A stretch of 64,000 nucleotides of DNA. Source: Acanthosepion lycidas (taxonomy: Eukaryota; Mollusca; Cephalopoda; Sepiida; Sepiidae). The notes beneath the pieces were generated by a model. The model searched no databases. It was given only the letters and a program-made list of their open reading frames with translations, and was not told where the DNA came from. The position numbers were made by a program, and so were the translations under genes. Shown in pieces: positions 34,673 to 45,766 of this stretch (positions are counted from its first letter, which is position 1; each line of letters opens with the position of its first letter). Where the stretch lies: the NCBI GenBank assembly GCA_963932145.1, contig OZ010571.1:112608924-112672923 (forward strand). The letters are read 5' to 3'.

Positions 34673-34762
34673 TTAGGTTGATGACGTAATAATGTCGGTT
34701 TTTGACGTATTTTTAACGTAAAAAAACGACATTATTACGTCATTATTTTTGCACCAACCTAA
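34673..34762. mobile_element. mariner-type palindromic MITE, copy 6 (left end deleted)
   Basis: TTAGGTTG runs straight into ATGACGTAATAATGTCG, so about 11 bp of the left terminal repeat are missing. The right end TTATTTTTGCACCAACCTAA is intact. TA flanks both ends. Confidence 0.9.
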
Positions 34763-35459
34763 TAGTAAATTCTTAAGAGCGTGAATATAAAGTATTTCAT
34801 TGTGTAATGAGAAAAAGATCTGTTTCAGTAGAAAATTAATTTAGAGAAGGAAATATTGAAGCTTGTTTTTAATTGGATAAATGTTTCATTCCTGTGTTGC
34901 ATTCATGCATTGGCTATTTGAATGTCTTGTTAGATTACTTAATAAACATAATTTTGAAAACTATTTACTCCAGGCTTAAATGCAATCAATAATTTTAAAA
35001 TTGTTGCAGCTGAGTTGCAGGAGTAAATAATTTCAAATTCATCGAATTGGTTATGACTGATATCGATCTGCTTGGAGATAAATCATAGAACTTTTAAAAA
35101 TCAAAACGGTAAAATTTTGCAATAGTGGATTCTGTTTTGTAAAATTTTGTAAACCTGGAAAATTTCACTCTTCTTTTTATAATTTGATATTGCAAATATT
35201 TCCTGCAGAAATGATATCAAATATTTAGCAATTATAGCTTATTTCTAGCCTAAGAGCTTAGAATAATTATAATGGCCTCACCAAATTTCGATAAAAATGA
35301 TTGCTCATGTGACTAAATATTTATTCACGAAATTAGAAAAAGAGAAAACAATGTAGGCAGAATAAATTATCCATAATTCCTAGTTGGTCAGCAATAGTGT
35401 CATAGCATCAATCCCATTAAAACATGCATACCGTGAAAGTGTCCGTAATGGATAATATA
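34763..35459. other. unassigned DNA
   Basis: Nothing recognised. Confidence 0.45.
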
Positions 35460-35538
35460 TTAGGTTGGTGCAAAAATAATGTCGTTTTTTGACGTATTTT
35501 TTAACGTTAAAAATTACGTTATTTTTGCATAGAACTAA
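35460..35538. mobile_element. mariner-type palindromic MITE, copy 7 (degenerate)
   Basis: Starts TTAGGTTGGTGCAAAAATAA and ends TTATTTTTGCATAGAACTAA, with TA on both sides. The right end is mutated and the centre is shortened. Confidence 0.8.
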
Positions 35539-35540
35539 TA

Positions 35541-36585
35541 GAACTAGAATTGTTCTTATACTTTCTGAAGAAGCGTCGAATTAATTTACACATAAATTAA
35601 TTTTGGATTGAGCCAACGTTTATCCCATTTGTTGTTGCCAATAGAAAGACAAAAATATATTTACGTTAATTTTAATAACGTTTTATATTTAAATATTATA
35701 TCAGAAAGCGTATGCGCAAGGCTGAATGTTGCAAAAGTGATATCGACATTGTAGAAAAAAATCAGTAATTCAAGCATCTAATGGTTCTATATCTTTTACA
35801 AATTCAAAATTAACTTGGAATGTTGCGAGAACCACAAAGAATTAAAAAGGAATACACAGAACAATTGACAAGTGTGTGCGTTGTGGACACTATTGTTTAA
35901 ATGCATATATTGCCAAATTCATTAGCGAGAAACAGTAAGCTTACAAGGACTTAAACTAGTGGAAGTAACTGAACCTGTGCTTTTTAATATCTGACATCTG
36001 AACATTACAAGTAAATGAAACAAAACTTTAAAATATATTAACTTTTTGAGAGAAAAATCGGAAGCGCTTAATTTAAGTAGTCGATAACTAAAACCAGTTT
36101 TTAATGCCTCCTTTTTGTAACAATATTGGAATCCATTATTTCGGAAGCGGAATCAAGGTTTCACTTTCAAAGGTTTATGTATAATCGACGTGAAATTTAG
36201 AGAAATGCATCAACATCCGCTAATGCATTATATACTACAATAGTTTTTGAATTTTGCCAAACGATGCACCACTATAAAACTCCCATGGTTTAGATATATT
36301 AGCACGCAACTCAGGTTATCTGCTTCTTCCAAATTTCCACATTTATTATTTGCTGACAGCATCATCTTTCCACCTGTTTGGTTACAGCAAATAATATCTG
36401 ATAGAAAGCAGTTCCTGCATGAAGGCACACAGTTTAAAGAGGTTCAGCCTTGTAGAAACTGCATAAATAAAACAACGCGGGAAGCACGTGATACTAAATA
36501 TAATACAAATAGGAAAAGTATAAGCCTGCGTCGATGTATAAACCGATAGATAGATACAAATATCTGGCAAGCTTAATCCTTATCT
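35541..36585. other. unassigned DNA
   Basis: A 100-codon plus-strand frame (36247-36549) overlaps minus-strand frames and has no recognisable domain. Confidence 0.4.
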
Positions 36586-36590
36586 ATCTA

Positions 36591-36811
36591 TATTATATTT
36601 ACGACCACATATAAGAGAGCATTTTAATTAAAATATCACGTAACTCTCTCTGTTTGTCTGTTTTTTTTGTTTGTTGGTTTTTTATGTAAAAAACAAAACA
36701 AAACAAAAAAATCAGACAGAGAAATTTACGTGATATTTTAATTAAAATGCTCTCTTATATGTGGTTGTAAATATAATAAATATAATATGTATATGTGGTC
36801 GTAAATATAAT
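36591..36811. mobile_element. fold-back element with long arms
   Basis: TATTTACGACCACATATAAG at the left (36596) faces its complement at 36755-36774, and TTTTAATTAAAATATCACGT in the left arm faces the matching piece in the right arm. Each arm is about 75 bp and the loop is poly(T)/poly(A)-rich. A third partial copy of the end (TATGTGGTCGTAAATATAAT) follows at 36791. Non-coding. Confidence 0.8.
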
Positions 36812-36820
36812 ATATATTAA

Positions 36821-36822
<2 letters not shown>

Positions 36823-36863
<41 letters not shown>
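36823..36863. repeat. (TA)n microsatellite
   Basis: About 18 TA units next to the fold-back element. Confidence 0.9.
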
Positions 36864-36866
<3 letters not shown>

Positions 36867-37284
36867 CAAATTCCAAAGTCCTTGCCTATGTATTATCAAT
36901 GAACAAATCAGTGAAATAATCCATCATCTAATTGCTTTGACTTCATTGACATTTTAACCACGTGTTCCGATTTTAAACTAATGAAGATTGTTCTTTAGAA
37001 AGTGAACACATGTTGATAGGTCTTTCGAACTTTGGCACAATGATCTCATTTAAACGGAATTCTCAGATGATTGATTAAGATCTAGATTCTTATGCGGAGA
37101 TTATTTGTAAGAATTGAACACAATAAATTAATAAATTTCATCGTTAAAAAGCTTCATGACAATTTCTGTTATAGGCACAAAAGCAACGATATTTGGAAAT
37201 GCGGCATACAAGAAAAAATAATGTTGATTAATAACAATTAAGCGATTTTTAACGATAAACAGATTCCCAAAAGAGCGTACAATT

Positions 37285-37360
37285 GTAGGAGCAACGGTTA
37301 GTAAAATTTTCTGATTAATCATTATTATTAGATGATGGGTTCGATTCCGACTGTGTATCC
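37285..37360 (+). mobile_element. tRNA-derived SINE head
   Basis: TAGGAGCAACGGTTAG resembles an A box and GGGTTCGATTCC at about 37338 is a close match to the B-box consensus. Spacing is about 45 bp. The rest of the element is not clear. Confidence 0.45.
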
Positions 37361-37554
37361 CTGACATTTTACCACAGGAAAATAGCATAATCGGCAAACA
37401 ATACTCAGTAATCTTGTTTCTGTTCGCATCGCTCTTTAAGCCCTCATGAAATGATTAATGCTCCTTACCCCGCATCCAGATATCTCCCGATGTCTTGGCG
37501 TAAATACATGCGTTAAGAGAATGCTACAAGTCTTAAGATAAAAGAGAATTTCAA

Positions 37555-38190
37555 ATTGGTCAATCATCTAAATCTGTATTAATTGTCCAGATAATAGCAA
37601 CCAAATTCTGTCAAGACTATTGTGATTCTTCATAAATCTTTGTTTACTTCATGTCAGTAGCGCAGAAAAAACTTATCCAGAGCTACCATTTAAGAAAACT
37701 GCGTTCAAGAACACGGAGCTGCACATCTTGCAAACTGAGACATGATTGTTGGTATCTTAGTGTTTCCATAAGTGCCATCACAGGAAAGAGAACGATGTAA
37801 CTGCAATGAAGACATTTCCGTTCTAAAAACAGAAGATAAACATTTGCTTATTGAATCTGACTTTCTCCTTCTCACGAGACTAATATGAATTAATATTACC
37901 TGATAAAACAAAAGGAAGAAATGATTACTTGACACCTTTAAATGCTTTTCAAGAAAGAGATATATTAAACATCAAGATACCTAACGGTTTACAAAATTAT
38001 AAAATAAAACAACTCCAGTTTGTTGATATAAACAGCTTCGAACTATGAAGGAAATAATTGAGGTCTTTTGAAACCAAACACTACAGGACATTGAAGAAAA
38101 TCTCGAATGGTTTCGTTTTACATCTGACTATAGCATAGACTATGTAAAACAAATATACTAAACAACTGGTCTTCGATAAATTTCATGTTT
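37555..38190 (+). repeat. diverged duplicated segment, copy 2
   Basis: Homologous to 33105-33640, continuing past the LINE insertion point to GGTCTTCGATAAATT, which pairs with the same word near 34070. The function is unknown. Confidence 0.75.
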
Positions 38191-39685
38191 CATTCTTTTT
38201 CTAAGATAAGAGCTCGATATATGTTGAGTTAATCTTAGTCATTCTAATACGAACCAATAATAAGTGGATAGACTGTTATCAGCTCGAAAAGAGGATCTGA
38301 GTGTTCAGTTTGAATTTCAGCCCAGATCGCTACGTCCACTTCCGCACAAAGACCCTTGGGAAAGCTATAAATCCATTTTATTCTCCATATAAATATGGAT
38401 GATATAGCGGAGCAAACTAAGATCTCTAGATTTAGTTGAAAATCAGCCACGGAGAAGGAAAACTCTAAATTTACAACCGGATGTTGTGGTAGTAGGATAA
38501 TCGTACATCTTCAACCTTGCTTGGTTGTCTTTAAAGGGATAGTGACTATAAAACTCATAGCACTCGCAAAGTTGTGTCTCGAAAAATAACACTCACAAAC
38601 AATCACTGAACTTCTTAATTCACACTAGCTACACGATCTGCCGCACGCAGAAATAAAATCTAGTTTTTCATTCTACTAAAATACATATCTGGCATCATTT
38701 TGTTAATTTTCAGTCGGTGATGTGTGGTCAAATAATTGTTTATGTATTTTTTATGTATGAATAGGTGCTAAGATATTCTTGGTTTGGTGAAGAAGGGAAT
38801 CGTCAGATAAATACTTATCTTTGATAATTTTTTTCACATTATGAAAGGTTGGCAGTTAGTTTTCCATCACAGTCCCATAGAGAAACAGAATTGACGGAAA
38901 AATAAAAACAAAATTTTAGTATGCGTATTAACCTCCAAAACACTAAAACACCAGATTTTAAAGAATAATTATTCCAATAAACTGTGGAATTATCTTTACG
39001 ATATGTATTGATAATATTATCATTTTGTCACTTCTGGGTGATAATTTATTTCTGACCTTCCGCTTCACCTGTCACAACAAAGTAATAAAAAAACGTAGAA
39101 CTTTGTTTTATTAGTAATCGACATTTGTTAATCGAGAAATTAGACATATTCTGGCTCAACTATTTCTTATGGCATTCCATCTATTTTTATCTGAATTTCT
39201 TTTTATTTACTAATTTCGATTTGAAGACATTGCTGGTGAAGCGGAAGTTATCCGGGATTTGACCATGGATTGCCAAGAGGAGACACAGTTTGTGGTCGGT
39301 AGGATGGAAAAAAAAATGTAGCTAACGGAAGGTACACAAGTCGATACCCAATCAATATCGGCTGGGTCAACGTGGAGATGGGGTATGATTTTAAAAGACC
39401 CGAAACCCCTAATGAACCTCGGCTAGAAACATCACTGATGAGGTGTACCAAAGCATCTAATAGAGGTATTTTACGAAAAGATCGCTGATCATTCTCGTTT
39501 TTTTCCTGATATTTTTTCGAATTCTGTAAACTACAAGCAATGAGGAACGAAACCACAGCTTGGATGAAGAATTCAAGGGAGTATTAGAGAATAGAAGACA
39601 AAAAGAAAACTTTTAAATATGCTTGATGATATTTACCAAATTTTCGCTTCGCTTGTTTCAAAAAACAACTTATTTTACAGTTACA
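38191..39685. other. unassigned DNA
   Basis: At 39220-39500 the sequence is more GC-balanced and a 102-codon minus-strand frame is open. I see no domain. Confidence 0.4.
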
Positions 39686-39689
39686 TCAC

Positions 39690-39935
39690 GTACGATTACC
39701 GAAGTTAAGTAACGTTGTGGCTAGTCAATACCTATTTAAATGACTGATTAGGAATTCCAGATGATATAAGCTTTGATGTCCCGGTGGTGCAAGGGATAAA
39801 AGCTCGGAATTGTTATAATTCCAAATGGGTTCTTTATATTGACTTATGCGCAAATACCATTGGGATAGATATGAATCTACTTATTCTCCCCCCAGCTATG
39901 GGTTAATTAGTAAAACTTTTATCACTAAAACATTA
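39690..39935 (+). mobile_element. 5S rRNA-derived SINE, copy 2
   Basis: Begins GATTACCGAAGTTAAGTAAC, the 5S internal promoter region, with later 5S parts more diverged than in the copy at 31455. The second part (CCCGGTGGTGCAAGGG, TTATAATTCCAAATGGG) and the tail (CTTATTCTCCCCCCAGC, TATCACTAAA) align with the first copy. Confidence 0.7.
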
Positions 39936-40769
39936 TGGTCTCCTCCCGAAAAATTCTAACAATAGAAAATTAATTTCTGGCTTTAAATATACAGATAAAA
40001 ACAGATAGAAAACGGATCAACCTAGCAATCGATAAACACACAAATTATAATATGACTTTTCTAAATAACAATTCTGACATAACGTTGCTATTAGTTAACG
40101 GCGCGAAAAGAAAGAGAAATTATGTAAGTATCAGCACTCATGTCAGCGAAAACCAGAACAAAATTTCAAATATAATGTTGTGAACTGTTAGACGTACATA
40201 ATGACAAATACTTTTTCATGCTATCTTCTTTCAAAACAGAATTGATCATAGTTCTTTTCATATTCATATTAGTTTATCATTTTTGAATTGCCAAGCTTTC
40301 TTGGGATAGACAACTGAGTGATTCTAATTGCTTTCTTCAAGCTTTGCATTTCAGGTTTTTCCTTCTCTCAGAATGGAAGCCACTCGAGGCCAGTGAGGCC
40401 GGCCTCTACTGCTATTATACACATTACTTGCAGCGGTGAGAAAAGGATTTATATTTTTCCCGAATGGCATTTATAGACAGGCCAGAATTTCAATTTCACG
40501 CCGATACCCTTTACTACCGGTATAAACAGAAACATACAGTATATGATATCTAAAATATTTATAACTTTTTTCAACTTTAACTTATAGAATCTAATATAGA
40601 GAATATCGGTTTATGAATAACAAGTTGAAAACGATGACTAATAATACGACCAAACATTAAAACATAATTTTGATCCTCATATCAAAACTATGGAAACATT
40701 AAATAGTAAGGAAATTGTAAAAAAAATTAACTTATATGGAATTCATTTACTGTAATAGTTTCTGGCTAA
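39936..40769. other. unassigned DNA
   Basis: Nothing recognised. Confidence 0.45.
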
Positions 40770-41450
40770 CGTTTATGGCTGACATGAAGTTGATACACAA
40801 CATTGAATCAATTTTAGGTCAGCTGCCAAGTCGATTGATTAACGGTGTCATGCTAGAGGATTTTTCTCTCCACAATCTATCTTACATATCTTTGTCTACG
40901 ATTTCTTCATGCTTATAATATTACTGCCACATATGGTCTACTACTCCTGCTAGGTAGAGCTCCTTGATAAAATTGAAAGAAAAATCAGTAATATTGTTGG
41001 GCCGGATATGGTGTCTTGGCATCAGTCCCTTTCTCGCCGCCGTAAGGTTGACAACTTTTGCCTTTTCTATAAATACTTTCATGGTAAATATTCGGATGTG
41101 TTCCACGCTATGGTATCTAGACGCTTCAAATTTAAACACAGTACTAGACTGGCGAGTTCTTACCAATTTACAGTTGAGTTGTCTAGACGTAACCGTAAAT
41201 CCTACGCTGATAGTTTCGCTTCTCGCACTTCTGGTTTTTGGAACTCTCTTCCGCCTCCATTCATCCAAGTCAAATTTAATCTGCAAAAAAATTATATGCA
41301 ATGCCAATCGTTATCTGCTGTCTTCCTGTCAATTCTTCCTCTGTTCAAGCTCATTAGTATTATTCCTGTTGCTAACTCTTCTGCGCCCTGTAGTACCTTG
41401 CGTCATCTGTGGCTTTACTGCCTTGGTCAAGGTGGACTCAACTAAAAAGC
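40770..41450 (+). pseudogene. LINE reverse transcriptase C-terminal remnant (longest copy)
   Basis: In order and across frames: RSAAKSI (matching 'AKSAAKK'), ARGFFSPQSILHI (matching 'RRFFSPESLL.IYK'), YYCHIWSTTPAR (matching 'YCCHVWAGAP'), ELLDKIERKISNIVGPD, then a long frame from 41008 with HQSLSRRRKVDNFCLFYKYF and SFASRTSGFWNSLPPPF. These are the thumb and tail of a jockey/CR1-like reverse transcriptase found in many invertebrate LINEs. Two shifts and one stop break it. The 3' part ends near AGCCATGAAGC, just before an LTR-like repeat. The 145-codon open frame at 41008-41445 is therefore element DNA, not a host gene. Confidence 0.85.
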
Positions 41451-41470
41451 CATGAAGCACGCTTGTAAAC

Positions 41471-41846
41471 TGTTATATAATAATAAACAGTCGCTGCTGA
41501 CACTTGAGTTTGAACATAGATCGCCAGTGAGCAAACACAAGCGACCCCATTATTGAATTAAGTAAGCCGCGTGACCATAGAGTAAACGCATAAGTAGGAT
41601 GTCGCGTGAAGTTCACTTGATCACATTTCTAGTCTATCCTCTATTACTATTCGGGTCATTATTTCTACTCTATCCTCTATACTATACGGACCGCTATTCT
41701 CTACACTATTCACTATACGGATTACTATTCGAGCAAGTATTATCGAGCAAGTACTATTAGTGCGAGTGCTATTCGATGGCGTCTGACACCATCATTGATC
41801 AGCGGCGTAATACAGTTGTATCTACGATTACAAAGTCTCTACTACA
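41471..41846 (+). mobile_element. LTR-like repeat, copy 2 (long, with subrepeats)
   Basis: Begins TGTTATATA and ends TCTCTACTACA like the copy at 20557. The middle carries repeated CTATCCTCTATTACTATTCG-like units, such as CTATACTATACGG and CACTATACGG. TGGCAACGAG follows at 41863, 16 bp after the likely end, and could be a primer binding site, although the gap is unusual. No gag or pol follows. Confidence 0.5.
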
Positions 41847-41869
41847 ACTAGCATTACAAAAGTGGCAAC

Positions 41870-42880
41870 GAGTTTTCGTTAACGTCGCAAAAGAACCAGA
41901 AGACTAATTCTTAAGGAAAAGATCACATGAAGAATTGTAATCAATTCTATTATATCTCCATCAGATCGTATTGAAATAAATTATAACTGGAAACAATAAT
42001 TTTGCACTGTCATCAATAAACGAAAAAAGTAACACTTAAAATAAGATCGCACAAAACAGAGGACTGAACTTGTTATATGACAACACAAGACATATTGTCA
42101 ATTTCATAAGGAAGCACTGTAACCTTGCTAATTAGAAATATCCTACGGAGGAAGTTACTTAACGGAATTGTAAATAAATGTTCATAATAATTATGATATT
42201 AATAAACTATATATTAAATGATAAATGTCCATATAGAAACCTGGTATTAATTATATAAAATGAAATAAAAATTGTATTAATTTTAGTTTTTTTTAATTTC
42301 CTCTATTTATTATAGATTTGTACACATCCAGTATTAATTATATTTTATTGTATAACCCACTAATAGCCACCGTCATTCCTTTCTCGAAGGTGGACATTAA
42401 TGAATTCAAAAATACTAACATGATTACCGCTTGACAAACTGATCTGAAAAGCCTAATCAGCTCATCTATTGGGCTGGCAATGAAAGTTGCACAGAATTAA
42501 AAAAGAACTTGGAGCTTACATATCAAGGGTCGGGATCCTGAGCCATTTTAGATAAATTTAAATGGATACTGGGCATACTGAATAGGTTGCATTGGTTTTG
42601 AGAATATTGATTGTCAATTAAATGAGTCTTGTGAAATAGAAATAGGAGAAATTATCTCTATGGGAATAAATGCAAAATGAGGTTAAAGAGAATTAAAATG
42701 TAGAAGGAATTTTACAGTGTGATACACTGTTAATCTTGTGAACATGTTTCGAAAACATAAATTAATAATATATGAGGAAACCAGAAGAATAACTTAACTT
42801 TGTTCGGTATTGACATTTCGACGTGTCTTCCCAGACAGTCGCCGTAAATAATCGTCAATATTCTTTTAAATTTTAGATAT
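41870..42880. other. unassigned DNA
   Basis: No gene recognised. The right part may include the decayed start of the transposase that follows. Confidence 0.4.
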
Positions 42881-42929
42881 CGGTTTACTAGGCCAGCAAG
42901 TGGAAATTAAATATAAATACAGTGTAAGA

Positions 42930-43260
42930 AGCTAAATTATCAGAAGGTGGACATATAGCAGATTAAAAACAGTAGCTCAGATTTATAGAAAAATAAATTT
43001 TGATAATGAAATATCGGTACATTTAATTTCAACACAAATAGTGAAGAGAATCTTGCAAATTTGTGAAGATATTCCGTTACTTGATCGTCATCAGTTGCCA
43101 TAAAGATACATTAGCAAGAAAAGAAGAAACACAGATATGAAAAAGTGATGACTTTATAATCATTAGATTACTCAAAAAGATACCGTGTTTTCTCAGAAAA
43201 AAAAAGTTCAAGCTGGAAAGCATCCAAGGATCTTGGAAAGTCTATTCATAACAGTAAAAA
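42930..43260 (+). pseudogene. decayed Tc3-like (Tc1/mariner) transposase fragment
   Basis: From 42948 a frame gives RLKTVAQIYRKINFDNEISV and HLISTQIVKRILQICEDIP, matching the second helix-turn-helix region ('VS.RTV.RILQ') of Tc3-type transposases. YISKKRRNTDMKK follows after a stop. At 43181, in another frame, YRVFSEKKKFKLESIQGSWK matches the 'VIFSDEKKFNLDGPDG' block that carries the first catalytic Asp, but the Asp is Glu here. Several stops and shifts make it inactive. The downstream catalytic residues could not be placed. Confidence 0.55.
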
Positions 43261-44070
43261 AAAAAAAAAAACGTTGATGATAAATGCATCAGTAGTGATA
43301 GTATCAGTCGTCGAAACAATAATCGTTAAATCCAAAGGCTTAAGTGCACTGAAAAGAACATGCATATCAGTTGTAATTGGAATTATTTTTTTTTCAAGGA
43401 GCTCTCTACTTAAGGAGATAAAATAAGGTAATTCAGGGTAAAAAAAGAACTATTCACAAAGATATTCTAATAACATTGCTTTCAAGAGAAAATGTCAATA
43501 CAAAAATAAAGTAAAATAAAAATATTGTTCAGGAAGAGGAGATTACGTGATCCCCTAGGAAATCATTCTGGACTGATAAAGGAATGAAATGTATGGCTAG
43601 CGTTTCAAAGAAAACATGATAATATTGATAACATTGAGGATAATATTTCCGTAACATAACAAATAAAAGAAATATTCTGTTAGAGTGAAAAATCAAAATG
43701 AAAAAAAAAAAAATTCTCATGAAAACTTATGATCAGAAATAAGAGGATTTTAGAATGAATGTAAATATTCAGAAATCAAATGATTATTGAATTGAAAAAG
43801 CCTGGCATTTTTAATCTATGTGGCTTCAGAACGTTAGGATCATGGCTCTCCACAGATTCTTTTTATTTATCATCTGTGAATTGTAATGACATATTGAGAA
43901 AAATGGTGTAGTGTTTTCACAATTCTGTTTCCATGATTTATTTTTTGTTTTTCTTGACTGAATGCATACGTATGCTAAAAAGCCCAGTCTACGCAGCCAT
44001 TTAACACACAGCCGTTCATAAAAGAGACGTCTTCATGCCTTTAAAAAAAACTTTTGCGCGAAGTGAACGA
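43261..44070. other. unassigned AT-rich DNA
   Basis: Might contain the unrecognisable rest of the transposase. No clear motif. Confidence 0.4.
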
Positions 44071-44074
44071 AATA

Positions 44075-44175
44075 TTAGGTTGGTGCAAAAATAATGACGT
44101 AATAATGTCGTTTTCTGTCGTAAAAAATACGTCGAAAAACGACATTATTACGTCATTATTATTGCACCAACCTAA
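44075..44175. mobile_element. mariner-type palindromic MITE, copy 8
   Basis: Full-length 101-bp form. Ends are TTAGGTTGGTGCAAAAATAA and ATTATTGCACCAACCTAA, flanked by TA. The halves around 44125 are almost perfect complements. Confidence 0.95.
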
Positions 44176-44177
44176 TA

Positions 44178-44789
44178 GATTAGACAGAATTGAAACTTGA
44201 ATTTTCGCGCTGAAAATTGAGGCTACTGCCCCAGAATTTTAAAATAAGTGTAAAATTTAGATATCTTATTCCATATAAATAAAAATGTATATATATGAGA
44301 TATATAAATAAAATGTATATATGAGAGACATGGGCTAATCAGAATTTTGAAAAAAAGAATATTAGTTTTGAAAATGTCGTCATCCAGATGAAACCTTACA
44401 AGCCTCTCGCTACTCTATCTGACTTTTTATGTCAAATGATCTGAGGAGCTCCATTCCATCATTCCACCAGCACTGATGTTCACCTCTAAGATCCGGATTA
44501 CCATGTACATCATTTCCATTCCCGTTGTATTCCGTCAGATTTTTTAAAATGCCCTATTCAGACAAATTCTGAAAAAACGCCGATCCGTGGATCAGACTCT
44601 AGAGAGGATACGTCTGCCACATCTACAGGGGTAATCACTTTAAGTCTGGGGTTAAAGGTTATATTTCAAAAATCATTTTAAACCATTTTTACTCCTACAT
44701 TTAGTTGAAGCAACGTCAATCACTTATCGTCTATTATGACCTGTCCATGGGCTTTGCATTGAATGAACAATTAGTAAAAGACAAGAAAA
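44178..44789. other. unassigned DNA
   Basis: A more GC-balanced patch lies at about 44395-44660. No domain is recognised. Confidence 0.4.
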
Positions 44790-45127
44790 GGAACAAAAAT
44801 GAAAAAAAGGAATGAAAAAGAAAAGGAAAGAAAAAGAAAAGGAAAGAAAAAGAAAAGGAAAGAAAAAGAAAAGGAAAGAAAAAGAAAAGGAAAGAAAAAG
44901 AAAAGGAAAGAAAAAGAAAAGGAAAGAAAAAGAAAAGGAAAGAAAAAGAAAAGGAAAGAAAAAGAAAAGGAAAGAAAAAGAAAAGGAAAGAAAAAGAAAA
45001 GGAAAAATGGGAAAGGAAAAAAAAGGAAAGGAAAAAAAGGAAAGGAAAAAAAGGAAAGGAAAAAAAGGAAAGGAAAAAAGGAAAGAAAAAAAAGGAAAGT
45101 GAAAAAAAGGAAAGGAAAAAAGAGAGA
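44790..45127 (+). repeat. purine-only minisatellite
   Basis: The plus strand is nearly pure A and G for over 300 bp. From about 44813 to 45002 a 16-bp unit, AAAAAGAAAAGGAAAG, repeats about 12 times. From 45010 a related but less regular AAAGGAAAGG pattern continues. It opens Lys/Glu/Arg frames on one strand and Phe/Leu/Ser frames on the other, all artefacts. Confidence 0.95.
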
Positions 45128-45148
45128 TAGATAGATAGATAGATAGAG
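45123..45148. repeat. (GATA)n microsatellite
   Basis: About six GATA units directly after the purine tract. Confidence 0.9.
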
Positions 45149-45169
45149 ATACATTCTTTGAGTGTGTGC

Positions 45170-45197
45170 ATGCTATAAATTTGGGTACATAATCCCC
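45170..45197 (+). repeat. 28-bp direct repeat, copy 1
   Basis: ATGCTATAAATTTGGGTACA and following bases recur at 45531-45558 with two mismatches. Confidence 0.75.
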
Positions 45198-45530
45198 AAA
45201 AGTTAAATGTTATGGGAAAACGTTCATGAAATTATGTTTCGAAAATAGTACGCAACTATGCATTCCGACCATTTGGCTTCTTCAGATCGAAGACAAAAAA
45301 AGTGGTACGTGTGTATGCATTTGCGTGTGATTAAAATAATGAAATCTAATATTTTTCCCAAGCCGGCGTTGCTCGCGGCCCAAAAAGAGAAAGACAATGA
45401 GTGACTTTGTAACAAATCGTTTAACATTTTTAAGTGTCATAATTTTGAGATAGAAATACTTCAGAATGTGTAGGAATTAATTGAAAGAAGAAAGAATTGC
45501 TTTCATCCATGTGTTCTCCATGTCGACAGT

Positions 45531-45558
45531 ATGCTATAAATTTGGGTATATAATCCCG
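45531..45558 (+). repeat. 28-bp direct repeat, copy 2
   Basis: Near-identical to 45170-45197, in the same orientation, 361 bp apart. Confidence 0.75.
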
Positions 45559-45595
45559 ACAGTATATATATATTTGCACGTGTTTGTTTCTATCT

Positions 45596-45596
45596 G

Positions 45597-45649
<53 letters not shown>
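45596..45649. repeat. (TA)n microsatellite
   Basis: About 26 TA units. Together with the tract at 45711 it props open a 209-codon frame that I regard as spurious. Confidence 0.95.
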
Positions 45650-45653
<4 letters not shown>

Positions 45654-45700
45654 CAAAATGAATTTGGCAGTAATCCAGTTGACACCTGCTACAAACACAA

Positions 45701-45708
45701 ACACACAC

Positions 45709-45750
<42 letters not shown>

Positions 45751-45766
45751 CACACACACACACACC
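45701..45766. repeat. (AC)n(TA)n(CA)n microsatellite
   Basis: CA run, about 18 TA units, then a CA run. Confidence 0.95.

Noticed and set aside
41008-41445. 145-codon plus-strand frame as a host gene
   Set aside because: It matches the C-terminal part of a LINE reverse transcriptase, with broken upstream parts and related copies in the same window.
44734-45171. Lys/Glu/Arg-rich and Phe/Leu-rich frames on opposite strands
   Set aside because: They are readings of a purine minisatellite.
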